Of a DNA stretch of 64,000 nt, positions 8,380 through 16,968 are shown one piece after another. This DNA is from Akkermansiaceae bacterium. Its GTDB lineage: Bacteria > Verrucomicrobiota > Verrucomicrobiia > Verrucomicrobiales > DEV007. Under the pieces are notes generated by a model. That model searched no databases and had not been told where the DNA came from. It saw only the letters and a program-made list of their open reading frames with translations. The position numbers were made by a program, and so were the translations under genes. The stretch is from contig JACKQC010000011.1 of assembly GCA_024233085.1 (NCBI GenBank), positions 104,898 to 168,897 of the forward strand, given 5' to 3'. The first letter of the stretch is position 1, and every line of letters starts with the position of its first letter.

Positions 8380-9921
8380 TTACTCGCCCTCGGAGAAGGG
8401 GGGGATTTCGAGGTTGTAATCGAGTACCTTCTCCCTCGCAAACCGCTGCCGAGTTGAAAGCTTGTCGTTGAGTCCCTCGATCTCCCAGATCTCGATCTGG
8501 TAGCGCGCCCCGTCCTTCAGCCCGCGCCGGCGGGCGTCGTATCGGCACACATCCCTGAGAATCTCTCCACCCTTGCCGGTCTGGAAGAACTCCGAAGGTT
8601 CACCAAAAGCGTATTTTCTCATCACCAGCGTTCGCCCATAGAAAATCAGATCGTTGCGTTCGTACTCGAGGCGTCCGCCGTATTTGTCGTTCAGGGGAAC
8701 CTGACTGCGCTTCCCCGTCTCCGGATCGAGGCGATAAATCACCGGCCAACGCTCTCCCATTCCCAGAACGGTCTCGGTATAAACGCGCGGGGTGAGGAAA
8801 CCCAGGTAGGAAAGCGGACGCTCAAGCTTCTTCGCATTTGCGTCGCCGCCCACAAGGCCCGTAAACCAGGGCTGGGTGGCGATAAGCACGACGGTCAGGC
8901 ATATCAAAATGCTGACGACAGATCTGTGAAACCACGCGCCGCGGGGCGGAGCAAGCGGTTCGACCTCCGCGGCCGTTCCCTCGCGGCGGGACAGGAATGG
9001 AATTCGTCCCGAAAACCACCTGCCCGATCGGACAAACCATGCCGCGGGAGCAAAGACCAGTAGGTAGAGGCATGCTTCGCTCCGCGGAAGGGATGAAAGC
9101 ATCAGGGCGAATTCCGACATGAAGTAAAACGCCGCTCCAAAGACAACCGTGAACCATTTCAGATGCCGAAAGAAGATGAAGGGAAACATAAAAACTTCCC
9201 AAGCGCTTTGAAAAATCGTGATCGACAGCGAAAGCAGGGTCAATACCTCCGGGCGCGTGTTGTCCAGCCATCGGAAAAACGGCCACCATTGGCAAAGGTA
9301 CGAATTCTGAAAGCCGATTTCCATGGTGCGGCCTTCGACCCAAATCGGATCGAGAAAATGCCACTGCGCCGCCCCAAACGAAACCGCGGAGTAGACGCCG
9401 AATGCGATCAGGTATCCGGTCCGTTGCTGACGCCTGTCAGGTCTGCCGAAAATTCGGTACGGCAGCCTGATGAGTGAGCCCAGTCCATTTTGCCGAAACC
9501 GACGCCAGAGGTAGCCGTCTATCGAAAGCCGCTGTCCCGCACCCGAAAAAAGAAGCGCAAAAATCACCAGTATCCCCACCGTGGTCCCGAGAGTCGCCGC
9601 CCGGGCGGTCAGATCAAAGTGCCGGGAGAGTGCTATCAGTCCCAATCCCGCGATCGGTGTCAGGAAACCGAACAGGAAACAAAGCGCCAGCGCCAGCATC
9701 ACATGGCAGAAAACAATCAGCCCCATCTCCGTCGATGGATCGAAGACATACCAAGATTCACGAGAAACAGGAAAATACCGCAGCACCAGCGTAATCCCCA
9801 TCAGGATTCGGATGACGTTCACCTTGACGAGTTCGTCATCCGGTTCGGTTGACACGGAAACGGGCTCGGGTGCCAGCAGGCTTTTCCACCAATCCCGAAG
9901 GGTAGAGAGCAGTTTTGTCAT
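8380..9921 (-). CDS. HTTM-like (vitamin K-dependent carboxylase-related) multi-pass membrane protein
   Basis: 513 residues with about eight hydrophobic segments in the first 340 residues (for example LIVFCHVMLALALCFLFGFL near 70-90 and YLLVFAPAAWFV near 285-297), then a soluble C-terminal domain of about 150 residues. The layout, with DPSTEMGL, LLFSGAGQRLSIDGYLW and FMSEFALMLSSLP, resembles bacterial HTTM proteins. Function unknown in bacteria. It is the first gene of the minus-strand operon; ATG at 9921 with a purine-rich AGAAAAG just upstream as a possible ribosome-binding site. Confidence 0.6.
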   Translation of the reverse strand: MTKLLSTLRDWWKSLLAPEPVSVSTEPDDELVKVNVIRILMGITLVLRYFPVSRESWYVFDPSTEMGLIVFCHVMLALALCFLFGFLTPIAGLGLIALSRHFDLTARAATLGTTVGILVIFALLFSGAGQRLSIDGYLWRRFRQNGLGSLIRLPYRIFGRPDRRQQRTGYLIAFGVYSAVSFGAAQWHFLDPIWVEGRTMEIGFQNSYLCQWWPFFRWLDNTRPEVLTLLSLSITIFQSAWEVFMFPFIFFRHLKWFTVVFGAAFYFMSEFALMLSSLPRSEACLYLLVFAPAAWFVRSGRWFSGRIPFLSRREGTAAEVEPLAPPRGAWFHRSVVSILICLTVVLIATQPWFTGLVGGDANAKKLERPLSYLGFLTPRVYTETVLGMGERWPVIYRLDPETGKRSQVPLNDKYGGRLEYERNDLIFYGRTLVMRKYAFGEPSEFFQTGKGGEILRDVCRYDARRRGLKDGARYQIEIWEIEGLNDKLSTRQRFAREKVLDYNLEIPPFSEGE

Positions 9922-10351
9922 CTTTTCTGGTCGGTTCTGTGTTTCAGCCGCAACACGGCCACTTACAGTTGATCGTCGGTGAAAGGCCCGCTCCGGCTCG
10001 ATTCATTCAGCCGGGGTACGCGTCGGGAGGCCGCAAAAACCCTCCCGGACAATGATCCCGGCGTCTCCACTCCCCAACGCGCGAGTCTAGCCCCCGGGTC
10101 CGCGTTGCCGCAAGGACAAATCCCCCCTGATTGAAGGCATTGACGCTCAGGACTTCCGAGTTTGGCATGGGAGTCTTGGAAAAGGAGGGTGATTAGAGAT
10201 CATGGCGCCTCGGAGAGCATTGCAATATTTGCCCAGATCACCGCGAATTATTGCGTGAAAATCTTCCCAGAAAACGTTGGCCTTGAGCCCGAATATGGAG
10301 TGCCTTTCGCGGCGAATCAGTTTTCCCGTTTCTGACGGTGCCCCCGACCCC
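9922..10351. other. Divergent intergenic region between glycan operon and GT4 gene
   Basis: 430 bp with no convincing ORF or RNA gene. It must hold the promoter of the minus-strand glycan operon and that of the plus-strand glycosyltransferase. I see one GGGAGG/CCTCCC stem around 10025-10046 and an A/T-rich stretch near 10220-10265, but no promoter close enough to consensus to call. Confidence 0.5.
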
Positions 10352-11638
10352 ATGCGCATCCTTTTCACCAACAACACCTTTGACCGCCCGGCCGGCACCG
10401 AGCTTTCCGCCTTCGACGCCATCCGGCGCCTCAAGGCGCTCGGCCACGAAGCGGCGGCCTTTTCCCGGCAACTCGGGGAAGTGGCGGAGCGCCTCCGCGC
10501 GCTCGGCGCGCCGGTGGTGGACGATTTGGACGACCTTCCGGAGGGCTGGACGCCCGAGATCGTCCACGGCCAGCATTTCTGGGAGACCTCGCTGGCCGCC
10601 CTCCGTTTCCCCGGAACGCCCGTGCTCTCCTTCTGCCGCGGCGCGACGCCGTGGCAGGAGGCCCCTTGTCGCGCGCCGAATGTCGCCGGCCATGTGGCGG
10701 TGGACGAGGATTGCCGCGACCGCCTGGTGGAGGAGGAAGGCGTCGCGCCCGACTCCATCACCGTCGTCCTCAATGGCGTGGACGCCGATCGCTTTCCGCC
10801 CCGGCCGCCACTGCCGGAAAAACCCGCCCGCGCCCTGGTTTTCAGCAACTACGCGAAGCCCGACAATTATTTCGCCACGATCCGCGCGGCCTGCGCCGGC
10901 GAAGACATCGACTGCGAGGCGCTCGGCGTCGGCATGGGGAACGCCGTCGCGGACCCCGCGCCCCTGCTGGCCGGGAGCGATCTCGTCTTCGCCAAGGGCA
11001 AGGCCGCCCTCGAGGCCCTTGTCACCGGCTGCGGCGTCATCGTCTGCGACGAGCCCGGCATCGGCCACCTCGTGACCGGAGCGAATTTCGAATCGCTGCG
11101 CCGGCGCAGTTTCGGCTACTCCTGCATGCCGGACCCCGTCACGGCGGAGAATGTCCGGCGCGTCGTCGGCGAATGGCGCCGCGAAGCCTGTCGGGAGGCG
11201 GCGGAGACGGCCCGCCGCACGGCGACGCTCGAGGCCACCGTCGCGGCCCTGCTGGCCGTTTACGAATCGACGGTCGACGCCTGGAATCGCCGCGCCGACC
11301 GGCCGGGTCCCGAGGCGTTTCACCGGTGGGCGACCGGATTTTTCACCGAAAACACCCACGCCTTCAAGCTGGGCCGAGAGATGCAGCAGATCTGGCGCGA
11401 AGGCATGCGCCTCGAACCGCCCATCGGCGCCGCCGAGGCGACCGCCGAGATGAACCGCATCCTCCACAGCTTTCGCCAGGTCGAGGAACGCATCGCCAAA
11501 TACGAATCCCGTCTCCAGCAGCGCGACGCTAAGATCCTGAACCTGAAGCAAAAACTTCGCTCCCGGGAGAGCGGCGGCCACGGCGACGGCGACGACGGGG
11601 AAAAACGCGGCCGCTTCCGTTTCTGGCGCCGTTCCTGA
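10352..11638 (+). CDS. GT4-like glycosyltransferase with C-terminal coiled coil
   Basis: 428 residues. N-terminus MRILFTNNTFDRPAGTELSA and AFDAIRRLKALGHEAAAFSR fit a GT-B fold donor/acceptor domain; later AVDEDCRDRLVEEEGV, ITVVLNGVDADRF and KGKAALEALVTGCGVIVCDE correspond to conserved GT4 elements. Residues about 385-415 (RQVEERIAKYESRLQQRD...) look like a coiled coil and the tail is very basic, so it may bind a partner or the membrane. Start ATG 10352; the frame is open 75 bp further up but similarity begins here. Monocistronic-looking, divergent from the glycan operon. Confidence 0.75.
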   Translation: MRILFTNNTFDRPAGTELSAFDAIRRLKALGHEAAAFSRQLGEVAERLRALGAPVVDDLDDLPEGWTPEIVHGQHFWETSLAALRFPGTPVLSFCRGATPWQEAPCRAPNVAGHVAVDEDCRDRLVEEEGVAPDSITVVLNGVDADRFPPRPPLPEKPARALVFSNYAKPDNYFATIRAACAGEDIDCEALGVGMGNAVADPAPLLAGSDLVFAKGKAALEALVTGCGVIVCDEPGIGHLVTGANFESLRRRSFGYSCMPDPVTAENVRRVVGEWRREACREAAETARRTATLEATVAALLAVYESTVDAWNRRADRPGPEAFHRWATGFFTENTHAFKLGREMQQIWREGMRLEPPIGAAEATAEMNRILHSFRQVEERIAKYESRLQQRDAKILNLKQKLRSRESGGHGDGDDGEKRGRFRFWRRS

Positions 11639-11824
11639 CCGCCCGGCCCGCGTTTTGAGCACTCCGCCGCCGCGCGAGGACCGGTGGCGTTCTCCGGGCG
11701 ATTCGGTCGCCTTTGCCCCCCTGGTTTTGCCCCGGCGGCCTTTTCGCTGTGTCCCTCCCCCTCCCGGTCGGCGTCCAAAGATTTTGAACGATTGCGAACA
11801 AATTGTTTCAAAAAAACAAAATGT

Positions 11825-11851
11825 TTGAAATCCTTAAACATTCTCTATAGT
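11825..11851 (+). promoter_or_regulatory. Putative promoter of the response regulator gene
   Basis: A markedly A/T-rich stretch (11775-11850) stands out in GC-rich surroundings. TATAGT at 11846-11851 is a good -10; TTGAAA at 11825-11830 is a possible -35, but with a short 15-bp spacer. TTGTTT/AAACAA and TGTTT/AAACA inverted repeats lie in the same block and could bind a regulator. Inference only. Confidence 0.45.
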
Positions 11852-11872
11852 CCCTCAACCACTCAAGCGACC

Positions 11873-12355
11873 ATGAAGAATTTGTCGTCTCCCTTCGCAG
11901 TCGTCGCCAACGGCTCCCCGCCCCCGAATTGCTTCACCATCCTGGTCATCGACGACCTGCCGGAGAATCGGGAAATGTTCGCCCGCATCCTCGGGATGGC
12001 CGGGTATCGCATCCAGACCGCCGTCTCCGGCTCCGAGGCCCTGCAAAGCATCGTCCGCCAGCCGCGGCCCGATCTCGTCATCACCGATGTGGAAATGCCC
12101 GGCCTCTCCGGTGTCGAAACGGTGCGCCAAATCCGCCGGCTGCCCGCCGGCCTGTCGAGTCTCCCCGTGATCGCCGCCTCCGGCAATCCCGATACCGCGA
12201 TCAAGCGCGACATGATCGCCGCCGGAGCCGATGCCTTCCTCGCCAAGCCGGTGGACATCGGCGAATTGCTCGAAACGGTGGCCGAATTTCTCCGTCGCCG
12301 CACGCCTCCCGCGGCGCATCGCGTGGAGCAGCAACTGGTGACCTCCGCCGCCTGA
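11873..12355 (+). CDS. Single-domain response regulator (CheY-like receiver)
   Basis: 160 residues: a 20-residue leader, one receiver domain (about 22-145) and a short tail, with no output domain. The phosphorylation site is complete: acidic pair D27/D28 (LVIDDLPENRE), phospho-acceptor D72 (VITDVEMPG), Ser103 (VIAASGNPD) in the Thr/Ser position and Lys125 (FLAKPVDIGE). It likely relays phosphate within a two-component network by protein contact. No histidine kinase gene is nearby. Start ATG 11873 is 22 bp after a plausible -10. Confidence 0.85.
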   Translation: MKNLSSPFAVVANGSPPPNCFTILVIDDLPENREMFARILGMAGYRIQTAVSGSEALQSIVRQPRPDLVITDVEMPGLSGVETVRQIRRLPAGLSSLPVIAASGNPDTAIKRDMIAAGADAFLAKPVDIGELLETVAEFLRRRTPPAAHRVEQQLVTSAA

Positions 12356-12372
12356 GCCGCCCGTTCGGACCG

Positions 12373-12403
12373 AACAGGGTTGAGTGATTGACCTAACCCT
12401 GTT
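12373..12403. repeat. 31-bp palindromic intergenic repeat, copy 1
   Basis: Arms AACAGGGTT and AACCCTGTT are perfect; the inner arm positions are degraded (GAGT against ACCT). Lies between two convergent genes (response regulator and pstB). Confidence 0.85.
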
Positions 12404-12416
12404 GGGTAATGAGCTT

Positions 12417-12464
12417 CTGGAGGCGGGGAATTCTTCACCCGATGAGCCAATTCCGCCTCCCCAG
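12417..12464. terminator. Possible bidirectional stem-loop between convergent genes
   Basis: CTGGAGGCGGGGAATT and AATTCCGCCTCCCCAG can pair with a small bulge around a 16-nt loop. It sits downstream of both the response regulator and pstB. There is no T-run on either side, so factor-independent termination is doubtful. Confidence 0.35.
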
Positions 12465-12523
12465 CCGGGCCGCCCCGATCCGCCCTCCATCCCATCGCGC
12501 GACATCGGTGGGCCGGAAACCGA

Positions 12524-13369
12524 TCACCCGAATCGGCCGGAGATGTAGTCTTCGGTGGCCCTTTTGTGGGGGGCGCTGAAGATCTGGAGGGTGTCGTTGA
12601 ACTCGATCAACTCTCCGAGATAAAAGAAGGCGGTCTTGTCGGAGACGCGGGCGGCCTGCTGCATGTTGTGGGTGACGATGACGATGGTGTACTGGTCTTT
12701 GAGGCGGGTGATGAGATCCTCGATCGTCGTGGTGGAGATGGGGTCGAGAGCGGAACAGGGCTCGTCCATGAGGATGATCCTGGGCTGGACGGCGATGGTG
12801 CGGGCGATGCAGAGGCGCTGCTGCTGGCCGCCGGAAAGGCCGAGGCCGCTGGCGTCGAGGCGGTCCTTCACCTCCTCCCAGAGGCCGGCGGCGACGAGGC
12901 TCTCCTCGACGGCCTGGTCGAGGACGGACTTGTTCCGGATGCCCTGGATGCGGAGGCCGTAGGCGACGTTCTCGTAGATGGACTTGGGGAAGGGATTGTA
13001 TTTCTGGAACACCATGCCGATGTGCTTGCGCAGTTCGATGACATCGACGGCGGGATCGTAGATGTTGGTGTCGAGGATGCGGATCCGGCCCTTGGTGATG
13101 GCGGCGCCGGGGATGAGATCGTTCATCCGGTTGAAGCAGCGCAGCAGGGTGGATTTGCCGCAGCCGGAGGGCCCGATGAAGGCGGTGACTTCGTTGCGGC
13201 GGATATCCATGGTGATGTCGCGCAGGACGTCCTTTTTCCGGTCGTAGGAGAAATTGACATCGTCGATCTCGACCACGATATCGCCGCGGGAATCGGGCGG
13301 GGCGGCGGCGGGCTCGATCGGGGCGGCGGGGATGGTTTCCGGGGGAGCTTCGGGCATGGCGGTTTCCAT
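12524..13369 (-). CDS. pstB: Phosphate ABC transporter ATP-binding protein PstB
   Basis: 281 residues. A Pro/Ala-rich 28-residue extension precedes the ATPase, which shows Walker A GPSGCGKSTLLRCFNRMND (the FNRMND run is typical of PstB), Q-loop VFQKYNPFPKSIYENV, signature LSGGQQQRLCIAR, Walker B IILMDEPCSALDP and switch His in VTHNMQQA. It energises high-affinity phosphate import through PstC-PstA. Last gene of the pst group; start ATG 13369, 57 bp after pstA. Identity is certain. Confidence 0.97.
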   Translation of the reverse strand: METAMPEAPPETIPAAPIEPAAAPPDSRGDIVVEIDDVNFSYDRKKDVLRDITMDIRRNEVTAFIGPSGCGKSTLLRCFNRMNDLIPGAAITKGRIRILDTNIYDPAVDVIELRKHIGMVFQKYNPFPKSIYENVAYGLRIQGIRNKSVLDQAVEESLVAAGLWEEVKDRLDASGLGLSGGQQQRLCIARTIAVQPRIILMDEPCSALDPISTTTIEDLITRLKDQYTIVIVTHNMQQAARVSDKTAFFYLGELIEFNDTLQIFSAPHKRATEDYISGRFG

Positions 13370-13426
13370 GGGATGAAGGCTTGGGTTCGGGTTTCGGTCA
13401 AGTCATCGGGATGGCGAAAATCCGGG

Positions 13427-14602
13427 TCACCACTTGAGTTTTCCGCGAAAGTGGATGCGCAGATAGACGGAAAGGGAGGCCAGGAGCATGACGAGCACCA
13501 TGAAGACGAAGACGGAGCCGTACTGCATGGGCTTGGTGTATTCGGACTGCGGAATCCGGGCGGCGACGGTGTAGATGTGGTAGGGCATGGCCTGCACGGA
13601 CTGGCCGAAGAAGCCGAGGAACCCGCCCTCGCCGGCCTCCTGCCAGGGGAGCTTGTCCTTGTGGGCGGCGGCGGCGGTGAACATGATGGGGGCGGTCTCG
13701 CCGGCGACGCGGGTGATGCCGAGGACGGAGGCGGTGAGCATGCCGGGCAGGGCGTAGGGCAGCACGGCGGTGCGGATGGACTGCCACTTGGTGGCGCCGA
13801 GGGCGAGCGAGGCCTCGCGAAAACCCATGGGGATGGCCTTGAGCGACTCCTCGCAGGCGGTGATGATGACGGGCAGGATCATGACGGCGAGGGTCAGCCC
13901 GCCGGCGAGCATGGAGATGCCGAAGCCCTGGAAGGAGAGGTAAACGCCGCTGTGGAAAAGCTCGAAGGCGGGCGCGCCGGCGCGGAGATTGGCCTCGCCG
14001 ACGATGAGGGGAAAGGTGAGGCAGAACAGGCCGAGCCCGAAGAGGCCGAAAACGATGGAGGGGACACCGGCGAGATTGAGAATGGCGAGGCGGATGGCGT
14101 TCATGAATCGGCCGTGGCTGCCGTATTCGTTGAGATAAATGGCGGCGGCGAGCCCGATGAAAAGGGCGACGACGATGCAGATGAGCGTGAGCAGGGCGGT
14201 GCCGACCAGCGGCCCGAGGATGCCGCCGCCGGAGTAGGAATTCCGCTGTTCCTTGGCGACGACGAAGTCGGGATTCGCGGCCTTGAAGGCCTCGAATTCC
14301 TGGTAGTCGAGCCGAAACTCCTCGCCCTCGGGATTTTCGAAGACGACGAGGGTCTCGGGGCTGTGGGTGAAGAACCTGGTATTGACGAAACCGGGATACT
14401 GCTTGCCGAAAATGACGGGAGCGCCTTTGACAAAGATGTCGCCAAAGATGAAAAAGGCGCACAACAGGATGAAGTAGGTGGCGAGGTGCAGCATCTGTCG
14501 GACGCCGCGCTCGATGAGCCGGCGGCGCGGGGAGCGAGCGGCAAAGGGGTTCGCCTTTCCGCGCGGGGCGGGTGCGTCGGGGTCGGTGGTCGTCGTATCC
14601 AT
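13427..14602 (-). CDS. pstA: Phosphate ABC transporter permease PstA
   Basis: 391 residues, inner membrane. The first helix (about 36-58) is followed by a loop of about 80 residues (PVIFGKQYPGFVNTRFFTH...EQRNSYSGGGILGPL), longer than in E. coli PstA, then the permease core with VPSIVFGLFGLGLF, the EAA-type cytoplasmic loop ESLKAIPMGFREASLALGAT and TRVAGETAPIMFTAAA. Start ATG 14602 (MDTTTTDPDAP) is 17 bp from the pstC stop; the frame is open further upstream but that is antisense to pstC. Pairs with PstC as the channel. Confidence 0.95.
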   Translation of the reverse strand: MDTTTTDPDAPAPRGKANPFAARSPRRRLIERGVRQMLHLATYFILLCAFFIFGDIFVKGAPVIFGKQYPGFVNTRFFTHSPETLVVFENPEGEEFRLDYQEFEAFKAANPDFVVAKEQRNSYSGGGILGPLVGTALLTLICIVVALFIGLAAAIYLNEYGSHGRFMNAIRLAILNLAGVPSIVFGLFGLGLFCLTFPLIVGEANLRAGAPAFELFHSGVYLSFQGFGISMLAGGLTLAVMILPVIITACEESLKAIPMGFREASLALGATKWQSIRTAVLPYALPGMLTASVLGITRVAGETAPIMFTAAAAHKDKLPWQEAGEGGFLGFFGQSVQAMPYHIYTVAARIPQSEYTKPMQYGSVFVFMVLVMLLASLSVYLRIHFRGKLKW

Positions 14603-14619
14603 GGCCGCGGGACGGGGGG

Positions 14620-16749
14620 TCAGGCTTTGACGTGGTATTTCGCCAGGATGCGCTGGGCGATGAAGTTGGTGACCAGGGAAATGGTGAACAGCACCATGCC
14701 GACGAGGAAGAGGGCCCGCCAGTGGATGGACCCCTGATCGACCTCGCCGAGTTCCTGCGCGATGATGCCGGTCATGGAATGGGCGGGCTGGGCAAAGACG
14801 CCGAGTCCGGCCCGGAAATCGGGGATCTGGATTTTGTTTCCCGCGACGAGGAGCACGACCATGGTCTCGCCGATGATGCGGCCAAAACCGAGCAGCACGG
14901 CGGCGACGATGCCGGAGAGCGACGAGGGAACCACGACGCGTAAAATGGTCTGGAGTTTCGACGCGCCGAGGGCGAAGGAGGCTTCGGTGAAGCTGTGCGG
15001 GACGTTGTTCAGGGCGTCCTCGGCGAGGGTGAAGATGGTGGGCACCGTCATGAAGGCGAGCAGCAGGCCGGCGTTGAGCATGGTAAGCCGCTCGCTCATG
15101 GGAAAGCCGGGCACGTATTGCGCGACCCAGTTCAGGAAGCCACAAATGCCGGTGAAAATCTCGCGGATGACGGGGAGGCTCCCGACGAAGCCGTGCGGCG
15201 AGACGTGGAGCTGGCCCTGCGACCATTCGCGGAGGAAGGAACCGAGGACCAGGATGCCAAAGAACCCGAGCACGATCGAGGGGATGGCCTGAATGAACTC
15301 GATGGCGGGTTTGATGAGGTTTTGCTCGCGGCGGCCGGCGAGCTGATTGACATAGATCGCGGAGGCGACGGAAAAAGGCACGGCCACCACCAGCGCGAGA
15401 ACGGAAATCAGAAAGGAGCCGGTCAACAGCGGAAGCAGACCGTAGAAGTCGTGCCAGGAACTGTTGGTCACCCAGTCCCTGCCCGCGAAAAACATCAGGA
15501 CACCCCGTGTCCGGGACACCGGTTTGTCATGGCGCCACTTCGGCAGGGTCTTTTCGACGCGGGTCAGGGTCTCCATCAGGTGCGCGTAGTCGGCGGCGGC
15601 GGCGCGGAGCTTTTCGCGGCCGGGCGGCGTGCGGATGGCGGGATCGTCCGGCTTCGGGAGGGCTTCGTACGCGGTGACAACGGCGGCGCGGACCTGGGCG
15701 GCCAATTTGCCATGCTCGGCGACCTGATCGTAGAAGGGCCTGGCCAGGGCGTCGTAGTCGGGCGCCTCCATGACGACTTCCTCGGCCATCTTGAGTTTTC
15801 GAGCCCGCTCCTCCGGATCCATGGTGGCTTCGGCGCCCTCGAGCAGGGCCCGGCGACGGGCCGGAGCGGTCTCGAATTTGTCGAGGCGCTGGCGGTTTTC
15901 GGCGGCGATGTCCACGAGATCGCCGCTGAGAGACTGCAGGGGCCGGGCGGCGCCACGCAGGGCGTCGAGGTGGGTTTTGAACTCCGCGTAACCTTCTCGG
16001 GCGGCGGCTTTCTTGTCGGCGCTCGTCTTACGCAGGGCATCGAAAAAGGGCAGCTCGACATCGTCAAGGCCGGGCTCGGAACGCAGCACGGCGTCGCGGA
16101 TTTCGACGCGCTCGGCGTCGGTGAGCTTGACGGGATTCGCGTCGAGCCGCCAGATGTCGGGATCGTCGAGCGCGGCCTCGGCTTCCCCGTGCCATTGGGG
16201 GGCGAGGGCGTCGGCCCGGCCCTCGGCCTGGGCGAGGGCGGCCTGTAATTCGGCGGTCTTGGCGGGATCGGCGGCGGCGTCTTCGAGATCGTCCCGGAGA
16301 TCCTCGACCGTTTCGCGGGCGTCCTCGAGCCGCTCGGACAGGTGACCGGTGCGGTCTTCGACGGCGGTCTGGACGGCCTGGAGGGCGCGGACGAGATTGT
16401 CCTCGCGCTGGGAGGAGGCGTTGACTTCCGAGAGGTAGGCGATGTTCAGGTCGCCGCCGAGGCGGGAGTGGGCGGCGAGTTCGGACTTGATCTGGTCGAC
16501 GAATTCCTGGCCGGCCTCCCGGTAAATCTTCAGGCCCTGCCGGTGGGCGGGAAAGAAGCGGAAAGCCTGCTCGGCCAGAAAATAACAGATCAGCAGCAGA
16601 ACGATGATCGCGAAGCTGGCGTTTCCGCCAAAGAAATACCGGATGAAATCCTGCAATCCCAGCCCGAAGACGCGGAACCCTTTACGGGGAAAAGCGCCGC
16701 GCCGATTTCGGCGCCGGTCGGGGGCGGGTGCTGGGGCTTCTTGACTCAT
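14620..16749 (-). CDS. pstC: Phosphate ABC transporter permease PstC with large periplasmic insertion
   Basis: 709 residues, more than twice the E. coli protein. After a basic N-terminus and one membrane helix (about 44-66) comes an insertion of about 350 residues (70-415), highly charged and helical, with a likely coiled coil near 108-180 (RALQAVQTAVEDRTGHLSER). The normal permease core begins at DFYGLLPLLTGSFLIS (434 on) and includes IEFIQAIPSIVLGFFGILVL, the EAA-like loop EDALNNVPHSFTEASFALGA and GRIIGETMVVLLVAGN. Topology would place the insertion in the periplasm, where it could touch PstS or the cell wall. Reading frame is intact throughout. Confidence 0.93.
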   Translation of the reverse strand: MSQEAPAPAPDRRRNRRGAFPRKGFRVFGLGLQDFIRYFFGGNASFAIIVLLLICYFLAEQAFRFFPAHRQGLKIYREAGQEFVDQIKSELAAHSRLGGDLNIAYLSEVNASSQREDNLVRALQAVQTAVEDRTGHLSERLEDARETVEDLRDDLEDAAADPAKTAELQAALAQAEGRADALAPQWHGEAEAALDDPDIWRLDANPVKLTDAERVEIRDAVLRSEPGLDDVELPFFDALRKTSADKKAAAREGYAEFKTHLDALRGAARPLQSLSGDLVDIAAENRQRLDKFETAPARRRALLEGAEATMDPEERARKLKMAEEVVMEAPDYDALARPFYDQVAEHGKLAAQVRAAVVTAYEALPKPDDPAIRTPPGREKLRAAAADYAHLMETLTRVEKTLPKWRHDKPVSRTRGVLMFFAGRDWVTNSSWHDFYGLLPLLTGSFLISVLALVVAVPFSVASAIYVNQLAGRREQNLIKPAIEFIQAIPSIVLGFFGILVLGSFLREWSQGQLHVSPHGFVGSLPVIREIFTGICGFLNWVAQYVPGFPMSERLTMLNAGLLLAFMTVPTIFTLAEDALNNVPHSFTEASFALGASKLQTILRVVVPSSLSGIVAAVLLGFGRIIGETMVVLLVAGNKIQIPDFRAGLGVFAQPAHSMTGIIAQELGEVDQGSIHWRALFLVGMVLFTISLVTNFIAQRILAKYHVKA

Positions 16750-16882
16750 CGCGCGTGTTTCGGAGGGCGATCCTTTCGTCTAGGCGTTGAGTGGCCCGGC
16801 TTCCAGTCGTTTTTGCGCTCCTGTTGGAAACGTTTTGGAAACATTCTCGAACGGCCGGTTCGATTCGAGGAACGGGAAAGCG

Positions 16883-16918
16883 AAAAAAGGAGCGTTCGGG
16901 CGGATACCCGAACGCTCC
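16883..16918 (-). terminator. Intrinsic terminator between pstS and pstC
   Basis: Perfect 12-bp stem (GGAGCGTTCGGG / CCCGAACGCTCC at 16889-16900 and 16907-16918) with a 6-nt loop, followed in the minus direction by six T residues (16888-16883). It lies 50 bp downstream of pstS and upstream of pstC, and would give more pstS message than pstCAB, as expected for a periplasmic binding protein. Confidence 0.85.
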
Positions 16919-16968
16919 CGGAATCGATGAATCGTTCGGTGAACGTGGACGATCGTCCCTTCAACGGG

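Noticed and set aside
12566..14737. Long open frame on + strand across pstB and pstA (over 700 codons)
   Set aside because: Gly/Asp/Glu-rich low-complexity translation with no domains; exactly antisense to well-supported pst genes. A shadow caused by high GC3.
16889..16906. Hairpin downstream of pstS as part of the palindrome family
   Set aside because: Sequence unrelated (GGAGCGTTCGGG) and it has a T-run; it is an ordinary terminator.
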